Part shown: positions 42,550 to 51,962 of the stretch, in pieces
Layout of the letters: each line of letters opens with the position of its first letter
How positions within the stretch are numbered: position 1 is the stretch's first letter
From: Heligmosomoides polygyrus polygyrus
Taxonomy: Eukaryota; Nematoda; Chromadorea; Rhabditida; Heligmosomidae
Assembly (NCBI GenBank): GCA_947396885.1
Contig: OX377204.1
Span: 4,650,001-4,714,000, forward strand
DNA length: 64,000 nt
Direction of reading: 5' to 3'
Made by a program: the position numbers and the translations under genes
The notes under the pieces: generated by a model
What the model saw: the letters and a program-made list of their open reading frames with translations, nothing else
Told to the model about the DNA's origin: nothing
The model's database searches: none

Positions 42550-43000
42550 AATATGCTTGCCAGACAAGAAACAGGCTCGATCAGCCTACCGCGGGAATTC
42601 AGAAGACATGACGCAGATTTCGTCCAACGTGTGTAAGGATTCTGAAGAGAAATGAGGACCACGAACAGGAACCTGCAAAGAGGGGCAGTAAAGGAGGACC
42701 ACTGGGGGGGGGGGAGGAAATGAGGGGACCAGTATTTTCTCTCAGCGCTGTCCAACATGTGTCGAGATTCAGAAGACGTCCCGCATAGACAGCTCCAGGT
42801 GCGTCGGGGTGCAAAAGACGTGTCATAAACGTCGTGGCAACGCCACGACATGTGCTCCGCGACTCAGCAAATGTGTCACAAACGCTATGCAACATGTGTC
42901 CGGATTCAGAAGATGCCACGCGGGCGTCGTTAAACGTGTGTCCTGGTCTAGAAGAAGTGCCACAGATGCCACGAATCAGAAGACGGAGGTGAACGGGCTT
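42550..43000. repeat. Degenerate 43-bp minisatellite, third block
   Basis: ATTCAGAAGACATGACGCAG, GATTCAGAAGACGTCCCGC and GATTCAGAAGATGCCACGC recur. It includes an 11-base G run near 42704. The flanks (CCAGTATTTTCTCTCA) are matched in inverse near 54357-54380. Confidence 0.55.
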
Positions 43001-43139
43001 CAGAGCAGCAGTTACGAAGATGTTTTCTGCCTTATCCCGCTGTGTTACTCTATAAAACCAGTTCTTTCCTGCAATAGAAGTATGGCCTTAAGGAGAAAAG
43101 AAGACGGCCAGCGTGTTTAGTTCTCGGGGCTTGGGGCGA

Positions 43140-45768
43140 AGCTCTCAACCAATATCTCTTTCCGTGGTGCTCGTCAGCTGGCAATCGTCACTGATGGGTT
43201 AGAATTTGCGTGTAAAGGCGTGTGGAAGACGTGTGCTACACCAGTGCAGCATATCTGCCGCTATGGCGTTTCACTTGTGAAACACTTCGAGCACGATGAG
43301 GTGATGACAAGTCGTCTCCATTGAAGGATTCCGCGTCCCAATCGACCGCCGGAGCTCTCTGGGCTCTCCTCCTTTCCCGGGCTATTTCTCATGTGTCCTC
43401 ATTTTCAGGCACTTCTTCCTAATCAGTGCTTCAAGCCTTCGTTCATGGGCTTGCGGACAGTCGTTCGGCTGTGTGCGTACGAGGAGGTTAGTTTGAGGTG
43501 ATTTTCCGTGCTGCGCGTGTTTGAGTCGCGGTTTCTTCCTTCGGAAGGTGGGGGGGGGGGGGGCGTTTTCTCTCTTCTTCTCCTGGTCCTCATGGGCGCA
43601 GTTTTGAACATAATTTGTCGTTTCTCATGTATCGTGTATGCTAGTTGTGTCGCAGTGCTGCTATCCGTTATTGTCTTGTTGTCGTATCTCGTTATTCTTC
43701 ACATATCTTGCTGTCATGTTATTCACCGTTCCTATATGCTTTGTGTGCCTTTTTTCTTGCCTTGCCATTGCCTCATATGGGTTAGTTCTTTTCCCAAACT
43801 GGTTTGCTTCTTGTTATATCATTAGTTTTTATGTGTTTTGCTGGTTCACTTAGCCAGTTTCTCTGTGTCATATAGTTGAGGTTTTGCTCATATGAAGTCA
43901 TTTTGTTTGTCTTGTTGTGCACCGCGTAGTATAGTCTTGTTTTCTTCACGTTTATCATCCCATATCATCCTATTGCTTACCATCGAAGCTTTAGTTCGTT
44001 GCTCGTTACTCGCGTGCGTATCATTTTGTGTATATTAAAGACAAATTATACTACTAAATTGTACTGCTTAATTACCCAAGTTTGAGGTGATCTTCATTGC
44101 GTGTGGTTCCTGTATTATCTAAAATTCGCGTGGCAGTGCTATTTGTGTTGGCTGGAGATCGCTTCATGAGGGGCAATTCGCCAGAGTGGACATGGTGTCG
44201 AAAGGGATTTACCCTATGATTTGAGGGACTTATCCTAGAGCCACATATAATGGATATAGAATAGCAACAGAAGACAGATTTATCCTAGTCGCGGCCAAAG
44301 CCTAAGGTGACAGTTGCGTCGTGTAGTGTACTAGCAAGTCACATTCAGTGAAGACCTGTGGGTTGAAAAGGCAGTTGCAACTGTTTAGGCAGGGTGGACA
44401 TTAAAGGGAGGGGGGGGGGAACAGACATAACTCCAAAGCCGCGCGAATCCTCTTTGGCATCGCGCGCGGTGCGCGACGAAATTGGACGAGTTGTCGCGGT
44501 CCGACTGCTTCTGATAGAAACGCTAGTAAGGCTTTCGAAAGAGACGGCTGGTGACCGTGCTAGAGCGCGAAATTGTATGTCGGCGACTGTCGATCGCGTT
44601 TTTCTCGTAGAGGGCGAAAGTAGTTTGGTGAGACACGTCTGATATCTCCTGGAAGGGAATTCTATGCGTACTGGTAGGGAATTTATGCGTACCACGCTCG
44701 TACTAGTGTATTGTTAACTGGTAGCAAATTAGAGTGCATAGAGTCCTAGCAAAGTTAGCTGTTATATCTCCATACATGTCCATCGCGCGTAAACTTACGA
44801 GTATTGCCTATTACTCGTTAGTTCACGACCTCGAGATCCCTTTTTTCAAGACCAGAACTGGGCCGGGATTATTAAGTAGAAGTTTTGGAAGCAAGTGCTT
44901 GCAAATTCCCGCAATTTTTCACAAATTTCCTTTGAACAATTGTCATCGTTACCAAACGTTTGAAGCTTTCAGGAATTGTTGAGACGTGAGGCCTTTGCTG
45001 GGTTTCAAAGGTAGCTCAGGAGCGCACAAACCCACAGTTTTTCTCTTAATTCTACCTTTGTTCCACACTTGACCGACAGTTTTCTCCAACACACTTGTCA
45101 TAGTTCAATTGCAGCTTTACACTGGCAAGATTTCGTGCTCCGCGGCTAAACGAGCGTCACCGAGCGCACGTCCACCTTTCAGCGCCGCGACGTCGCGTTG
45201 GAGTTACGTCCTGGAGTCCATTAAAGGATACGATGCGCCTTCCTAGCTGGTAAACATCTCCCTGGTGTCCAGCCATTTATTGCTAAAAACAAACATTTTT
45301 TCAAGTGTCTTCACTCTTGAGAAATGTAGTCCCGATGAATAAGGTTTGAGAGGTCATCTCTCATTTATTTCAGCTTCAGGATAAATGTGAGATGAGATTT
45401 CAATGGGAAGACATTTCAGCTCTATTTTGTCTCCACTTCGCATTATGATATGAACTCAAAAGGACAATCTCGTAACCAAAATCAAGAAGTCAAGCACAAA
45501 CAGTTATCTGCATGGATCAGTAAATGAGAGTCGAATAACAAATATTTACCTCTCATTCACTCATGCTTCAAATGATTGAAAAAGGAAAGTGGTAAGGAGG
45601 AACAAAGAGAAGAAATGACCGGTACTCGCATTTTAAGTGCCGCCGCATGTAGGACGTACACATCTCATTTCTGCATATCTTCTACCGGTATCAATGTTAG
45701 CAGACCGATCCCCTCGAATATGGAGGGATGCATTATGGTGCGATGTTGACCTGGGATGGTCAACATCT
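43140..45768. other. Unassigned spacer, mostly low complexity
   Basis: No convincing gene. It contains a 14-base G run near 43550, T/G-rich sequence at 43600-44040, a lone TTAATTACCCAAGTTTGAGG copy near 44071 (family H inner terminus), and a Ser/Thr/Arg-rich minus-strand frame starting after an ATATCAG acceptor at 44638. That frame could be an upstream exon of the gene ending at 35417, but nothing confirms it. Confidence 0.4.
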
Positions 45769-45968
45769 NNNNNNNNNNNNNNNNNNNNNNNNNNNNNNNN
45801 NNNNNNNNNNNNNNNNNNNNNNNNNNNNNNNNNNNNNNNNNNNNNNNNNNNNNNNNNNNNNNNNNNNNNNNNNNNNNNNNNNNNNNNNNNNNNNNNNNNN
45901 NNNNNNNNNNNNNNNNNNNNNNNNNNNNNNNNNNNNNNNNNNNNNNNNNNNNNNNNNNNNNNNNNNNN
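45769..45968. other. Assembly gap (200 N)
   Basis: Exactly 200 consecutive N bases, probably a scaffold gap of nominal size. Frames through it are meaningless. Confidence 0.98.
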
Positions 45969-46021
45969 GTATTATTGATTTTTATTTATATTTATATTTT
46001 CAATTAATTAATTGATATATA

Positions 46022-46915
46022 TTAGGTTGGCAACTAATTTCGTGGACTCTCAAGCGGCTTCAACAAAAGTGTTCATAAACAAATAACAAATAACAGTTTT
46101 CAACCAAAATAAGATCTGTTGGAACGCGGGACTGCTTCCCATTTATCAGCTACCTGGTCCATCCCACAGCTGTGGAATTCTTGTGCTTTTGAAGCCAAGA
46201 AACCTTGGAGGTGCATTTTGACATGGTCCACATTAATAAGTCGTCCTCCAACCAAGAAGTGCTGCAGCGTGCTGTAAAGGTGCTATTCATTTGGCGCACA
46301 GCCTGTGCTGTAAGGTGGGTGAGTTAGACGCTCCCAGCTAAAGTCTTCGATGTTTTGAAGCTCCCGATTCGTAACGTGTGATCTGGCGTTATCTTGGTGA
46401 TAGATAATTCCGCTCCTGAAAATCTGTCTGAACCGATTCCAGCGGAGTTCAGCCTGCGCGCGGCCAGGTTGAGAAGAGTAGATTACAGCATTAATGCCGG
46501 AACCGTTCTTGACGAGCTCCCAGAAGTTAATACCTTCTTGACACCACCAAACGGAGGGAACATAGCGAACCGGACGCCTCAAAAAATAGAAGACGTTGAC
46601 TGGGAGCGTCAAACTCATCCACCTTACTGCCCAGACCTAGCGCCGAGTGACTACCACATTTTTAGTTCGGTGCAGTACTTCTTGGTTGGAAGACGATTTA
46701 ATAATGTGGACCGGGTCAAAATGCACCTCCAAAGATTCTTGGCCTTAAAAGCACAATAATTCTATGGCCGTGGGACAGACCAGCTACCTGATATATGGGA
46801 AGCACTTCTGCGTTCTGAGGGATCTTATTTCAATTAAAGATTGGCATTAGTTACTTGTTAATAAATACTTTTGCTGAAGATTCTTGAGAGTCCACGAAAT
46901 TAGTTGCCAACCTAA
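46022..46915. mobile_element. Palindromic mariner element (two 3' transposase arms)
   Basis: TTAGGTTGGCAACTAATTTC at the left and its exact inverse at the right are flanked by TA on both sides. The left arm encodes, on the minus strand, IIYHQDNARSHVTNRELQNI and WERLTHPPYSTGC. The right arm encodes, on the plus strand, DVDWERQTHPPYCPDLAPSD and LVGRRFNNVD. Both are the C-terminal catalytic part of a mariner transposase (DNAR.H and PDLAPSDY motifs). The element is therefore two 3' halves joined head to head, with the 5' half lost, and cannot encode transposase. Confidence 0.85.
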
Positions 46916-47002
46916 TATTATTTATGTTTGATCGATTGTGATCGTCCTTCGACACACTATACGACACCCCCCCCCCCGAATTGATATCAATTGTATAATT
47001 CA

Positions 47003-47361
47003 ATGTTTTCTCCGCGCCGAGTTATTGGTTGTCTTGCTAACTGCCTTCCTCCCGACTACTCTGCCCCTATTCGTAGGAAGATCGCCGTAACAGATGCCTT
47101 ACGGGGCATAATTCAAAATGCTATGTATGGGGATACTGATTGTGCTGATGAGGAGGAAACACTCCGGGTAATTTTTTTTGTTTGATGTTTGTTCCATTGA
47201 CGTTCTCTCGTTCGTGATGTTAGCTTAACTTGAACGAAGCGCAGGATGTAGACTGGTCGCCGGACGATGACGATGATGTGAGTAGTATTACGCCTTCCTG
47301 TAGTAGTGAGGAGGTTGCTGTATGTGACGGATGTGAAATCACTAGCAATATGGTTGGTTGA
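47003..47361 (+). CDS. Small two-exon gene candidate (100 aa, acidic C-terminus)
   Basis: Exon 1, 47003-47167, starts with ATG and reads MFSPRRVIGCLANCLPPDYS then RRKIAVTDALRGIIQNAMYG and ends CGG|GTAATT. Exon 2, 47224-47361, follows a TGATGTTAG acceptor in phase 0 and reads LNLNEAQDVDWSPDDDDDVS and then CDGCEITSNMVG before TGA. The intron is 56 bp. I do not recognise the family; the N-terminal half looks helical and the C-terminal half has an Asp run and a CDGC motif. A good donor (GTGAGT) after the Asp run means further exons are possible. It begins 88 bp after the palindromic mariner, so part of an unrecognised transposon cannot be excluded. Confidence 0.4.
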
Positions 47362-47439
47362 GGATGGAGAAGAAAGATTGGTACTGTTATACTTTCTCTC
47401 CAAAAGTCGAAGAGGGGTCAAAAAATCAAACTTAAATAT

Positions 47440-47510
47440 AGTTAATTAATTAATTAAAATAAGAATATAAATAATAAATAATAATAAATAAAAAAATAAT
47501 ATTTTTCCTC
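47440..47510. repeat. AT-rich low-complexity tract
   Basis: Repeats of TTAATTAA and AATAAATAAT types. Confidence 0.8.
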
Positions 47511-47699
47511 GATCTTTGGAGTTCTGAAGTTATCTATTTTGTAGGCAAAGAAAAGTCACCTGCTCCTCCTCAATGCCCAATCGAATTAGGTATTATGAAC
47601 GCTGTAGCTTTGGGTGTTTATTTTTGTGTTTATATCGAGGTTAAAATAAAGTTATAATGTCAGTATGGTACACTACCGCGGTTAAGATACACTTTATAT

Positions 47700-48125
47700 C
47701 AACAAAAATTGAGGGAGCAAGACCAGCAATTCAGGACCAGCACCTCCGGATTCGAACCCCCGACGCTTTTCCCGCAAGCCCGCCCCCCACAGCCACTCGG
47801 CCATCCGGTCGCTTCGTCGTTGGTGGTGAGCGGCGCACCTCAATGTTCCATTTCGGTCACTGTACGGCTAGCAAGCAAATTGTGAAATCGCTGTAATTCC
47901 GCTATTGTTCCAGCTCCAAACCTTTTGCAGGTTAGATTCTAACCACAGCATGGCAGTTCCAGGCATCAGTTCTGCTTTATCGGCCCGTATTGAAGTGAAA
48001 TGGTTTTTTGCAATTTTTGACCTACCCAGATGTCCGCAGGAAATTTGGAAACCACTGCGGTGCTTCTCAGACTACGCTCTACAACCCTATATAGGCCACT
48101 TTTAAAATTGCCACGGGAAGTTCAT
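47700..48125. mobile_element. Half element of foldback family J (J2) with one tRNA-like module
   Basis: CAAACCTTTTGCAGGTTAGAT, TGGCAGTTCCAGGCAT, GAAATGGTTTTTTGC and CCCTATATAGGCC correspond in order to the right arm of J1. A Ser/Leu-like tRNA module at 47738-47815 on the minus strand has A-box GGATGGCCGAGTGGC and B-box GGGGGTTCGAATCCGG. The other arm is absent. Confidence 0.65.
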
Positions 48126-48364
48126 TGACCTCCCTTGTTAGACCTAACCAAATTCTGCCGATGCACTCGGTGGCGGCTCTTCTTCCTCCTCCAAGCCGCG
48201 TGCGGTCGCATCGTATCGACGTGGCCATTTTCGATATCCACCGACACCATGGTCAGTCGGTGTGGAGTAGGGTCGTTGTGCGGTCGGTGACGGATCGCGG
48301 CTCTTCTACCGCCGTTACAGGAGAGCCCTGGGAGACGAGAGCAGCTATGGTGGCACACACCCTG

Positions 48365-48515
48365 GAGTCCTTTCTCTAGTCTATATCTGCTCTCGAAGAG
48401 CGCAGAACCCAGCTGCGGACTTCCCCTGAGCGACGAGCAGTTCTAGCACGAGCAGCTTTGATCGCACACAGCCTGGAGTTCCCTCCCTAGCCTGTCTCTG
48501 CGCTCGAAAAGCATT
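48365..48515. repeat. Relative of the 113-bp repeat
   Basis: GCTCTCGAAGAGCGCAGAACC, GAGCAGCTTTGATCGCACAC and CCTGGAGTTCCCTCCCTAGCC match the units at 6034-6372 in inverse orientation. Confidence 0.6.
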
Positions 48516-48519
48516 AACG

Positions 48520-49365
48520 GTAGGTCGAAACGGCCTAAGTGTTGTATATGAGCAGAATCGCCTCTCTCTGGGAAACAACAAAATGCAAATATCTCGACCC
48601 CAATACAATATTGCGCAGGGTTATGGACGACGGAATTTGGGCCACTGGCGACGTTAGCCCTATACCTGCACGCAGAGGGCGAGCTCAAGTTGGATGGAAA
48701 CAGTGATCATGGGGTCCGCGTCAAACTGTGAGAGAGGCAGGCATTTCGGCGTTGACGGTACTATCAGTTGCTATTTGAATGCGATCGGAAAGACAAGAAA
48801 TTTGATAAATGGATCCCGCACGAACTGAGCACCGAGCAGATTCCGAAGCGCCACGACACCTGTGATTCGTTGTGGCTGCGCAATGTAAGGGAGCCTTTTT
48901 TGGACAGGATCGTGACATGCGACAAGCAATGGATCCCTTATAACAATCGTCGTCGTTCTGCACTATGGCTTAACAAGAATGAGAGTCCCAAGGGAATGCC
49001 GGAATTACGTTTCCATCAAAGAAAGACCATGGTGACTATATGGTTGGCAGTGGCTGGTATAGACCACCAAAAGTCCTTGAAGACTGAAGAGATTGGCCAC
49101 AGTGGAGATATGCCGTGCCGAAATTGAAGTGATGCACCAGTGGTTGATTGAAAAACAGCCAGCTCTGGTCAGTCGAAGACGCCCAATCCTACTGCATGAC
49201 AACGCGCTTCCGCACGTTTCAAGAATTGCTGTCCAGAAACTGGATGAATTGGGATGCGGAAATGTGCCGCATCCCACTATGGTCCATACCCTACCGAATC
49301 TCATCTTTTCAAGCATTTAGATCGCCATATGAAGGAAAAAATCCAGTAACCAAGATGATGTAGAA
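48520..49365 (+). pseudogene. Mariner transposase pseudogene
   Basis: From 48768 the frame reads KKFDKWIPHELSTEQIPKRH, EPFLDRIVTCDKQWIPYNNR and RTMVTIW-like sequence. After a frame change near 49100 it reads ICRAEIEVMHQWLIEKQPAL and PILLHDNALPHVSRIAVQKL. The first catalytic Asp (VTCD) and second (LHDN) are present, but the third (PDL..D region) is lost near 49300. The 5' flank 48520-48660 resembles the ends of foldback L (59959-60601). Confidence 0.8.
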
Positions 49366-49566
49366 AATGACTTCTTATGCTTTATTAATACTCGCAGTTC
49401 TATTTTTTACAAAGATGGAATGTCTAAGCTATTGTTGCGTTGGGAAAAGTGCATTAATTGCAACGATGCTTATTTTAAATAATAAAATAGCTTCGAAGCA
49501 AGGTTAGGTTATGATCTGTCAAAGCTTTCAGTCAAAATCGGCCATTCCATATGCAACAGCCTAGTA

Positions 49567-50623
49567 TTAGGCAGTCCCATAAGCCCCCGCCTTTTTTTCA
49601 ACAAATCATTGCGGATTTCGCCGGCGGTCTCTTGCATACCGGTATACAGCTTTCGAAAAAGAATGATTTGCTCTATCAGAACATGTATTGCATTTCTTTT
49701 CTTATCATGTATTTTGTCAATTTTTAGGTCGTTAAAGTGAAAAGTGAAAAGTGAAAAAGTGGCCATCTGCGAAGTTGCTTCTTTCCGCTTAGGTTTGGAG
49801 TTTTTTGCGCAGCTTTTCATAGCATTTTGAAGTAAATGTTCTTACTGCAAGAATACATGTGGGTCCTATTTGCTCATTTATCCCTTATTGATTTTTAGGT
49901 CATCAAATTGGGACGTTCGACTTTTCCGTCTGAATTTTTACCGTAACTCTGGTTCTATGGTTGCACTTTTTTGCTTGGAGTTATACGTCGTTCGGAAGAA
50001 AATGTCTTGCCCAACAAGAATTTGTGTCGCATTTACTGGCTCATGCTAATTTCTGTCGAATATCAACAACTGAAGAAGGAGAAGGAGTTGTTGGTGAAGA
50101 TGATTCTTCTCTTTTTGGAATTTTGTTGATATTTGACAGAAATCAGCACGAGCCAATAAACGCAACACAAATTCTTATTGAGCAAGACATCCTCTTCCGA
50201 ACGACATACAACACAAAGCAAAGAAGTCCACCCCAGAGCAGGAGCTGTCGGTGAAAGTTGTGACGGAAAAGCCGCACGTCCCAATTTGACTATCTAAACA
50301 TCAATAAACGACAAGTGCGCAAATAGGATCAACACGTATTCTTGTAGCATAGAACATTCTCTTCCAAATGCTATCAAAAACTGCGCGAAAATTCCAAAGC
50401 TATGCGGAGAGAATCGAATGCACAGATGAGCACTTTTTCATTTTTTTCACTTTTCACTTTAACGACCTAAAAATTGACAAAATTAGGATTAAAATTGAAA
50501 TGCAATACATGTTCTGGTAGAGCAAATCATTCTTTCGAAGGCTGTATAGTGCTGTGCAAGAGACAGCCGGCGAAATCCGCATGAATCGTTGGAAAAACGG
50601 TGGGGACTTACGGGATAACCTAA
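49567..50623. mobile_element. Foldback element D2 (sister of D1)
   Basis: TTAGGCAGTCCCATAAGCC at the left and GGACTTACGGGATAACCTAA at the right are inverted and flanked by TA. The arms contain the same GGATTTCGCCGGCG, CAATTTTTAGGTCGTTAA and ATTTCTGTCGAATATCAACA blocks as D1 at 12540-13580. Confidence 0.8.
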
Positions 50624-50629
50624 TAGTAT

Positions 50630-51380
50630 TGCTGAAGCAAAGTCCAATCCACTAATCATGGAGGCGTTATGCCGGCTGATTGCCGTATATCATACAGGCG
50701 TTAGGTATATCACGCTGTACTGTTTTATGTCTAAGCGACCGTATGACAGAAATCCTCGTTGTAGTCCCGAAATATCAAATGCAGAACAGCCGACATTTCC
50801 TCCTGCACAGCAAAGTACTGGAGGAGGCGTAGAGGCGACTAACTATCCGGATGACTGTTACATGTTTATTTATTATTTATTTATTTATTTGCACTACATA
50901 GTGCGCTTTGACAGTTAATAAACATGGACACGGTGAAAACAAGGCAACGATCTTTAAAAAATGAGAACAAAACAAACAACTATAACTCCTCATTAACTCA
51001 ACCTAGCGTTTAGTGATGATAGCCGACAAGAACAAAATTAATTAACAGTGGTCCACTTACAAATAAATGAAGAGGAATACGCAGAAACGAGGGTTTATGC
51101 AGTGGGCAATTCAATGGGACACGAGCAGTGGCCCGCCAGCACTGCAAGTCGCAAGGAAGAACGGCTCCGGATGCCATCTTAGTAGGTCCACCGCTCCCAT
51201 TGAAACCCACATGACGGCTGCTAGGGGACGAAGTGGAAAAGTGGCAAGTGAGTTTGCAAAGGCATTAAGATCGACAGAAAACCAAGAACAACAAAGAAAC
51301 GGGTTGGGGAAAATGAGTGAACAACAATGCCAGAAATCAGATAACATTGGGGGAATTAATTCCGCATCAATACAGAAACC
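50630..51380. other. Unassigned spacer
   Basis: A (TTTA)n tract lies at about 50863-50888. The plus-strand frame at 51067-51387 has no recognisable motif and no supporting splice or context signal. Confidence 0.4.
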
Positions 51381-51383
51381 AGA

Positions 51384-51850
51384 TTAGTAACTTATAGTAA
51401 AGTATAAACCAAACACTAAGTGAACAAAAAAACTCATCAGCAATAAAAAAGCGAAAGTAAGTTTTTTAAAGTAAATAAAAGTAAAACGGAAGTAAAACCT
51501 GCCAAAATGGAAAGCAATGTTGCGAATATTCAGGAAATGTCCACCAAATGCAACGTCGAGAGTAGGTTTATTCCTCAACCTACTATGAAAAACATTGGCA
51601 TTTAGCGATTTTAGTAAGCTTGCAGGCAACGTTTGCAGGCAGCGAGCGCCACGGTAACGGAGCGAATTGAACACTTTATCACGACATTTCTTTTTCAACC
51701 TAGGGTAGTGACCCAGCCTTGGCAAGAACGTCCAATACTTGCTAGCTTTAAGTCTTGATTCGCCTTTTAGTACTTTAAAGCAGAAAACTAGGTCGCTGAA
51801 TACACGCCTATAAAACAGGCTTTTGAGGTTAAAAAGTCTAGCAAATGCAT
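51384..51850 (-). pseudogene. CR1/L2-like LINE C-terminal fragment
   Basis: The minus strand reads RLFNLKSLFYRRVFSDLVFC, FKVLKGESRL, LPRLGHYPRLKKKCRDKVF and LNANVFHSRLRNK. The order of an RR..DL..FKVL block, a basic block, an (N)S-R block and a C-terminal F..L segment is what follows the RT domain in CR1/L2-type LINEs. No RT is attached. It may be related to the RT fragment at 56971-57275. Confidence 0.5.
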
Positions 51851-51962
51851 AGCATACATACATATGAAGCCTATAGCACAGCATATACATGGCGGCATAC
51901 ATATGAAGCATATCCTGCTGAAATGGTGTTCTCCTGTTCCAATTGTCACCGCGATTTTTCAG

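Noticed and set aside
43500..43860. Hydrophobic membrane-protein-like frames
   Set aside because: T/G-rich low-complexity sequence always gives Leu/Val/Phe/Cys-rich frames; there is no splice or motif support.
45637..46015. Plus-strand frames across the N block
   Set aside because: They exist only because unknown bases are translated as X.
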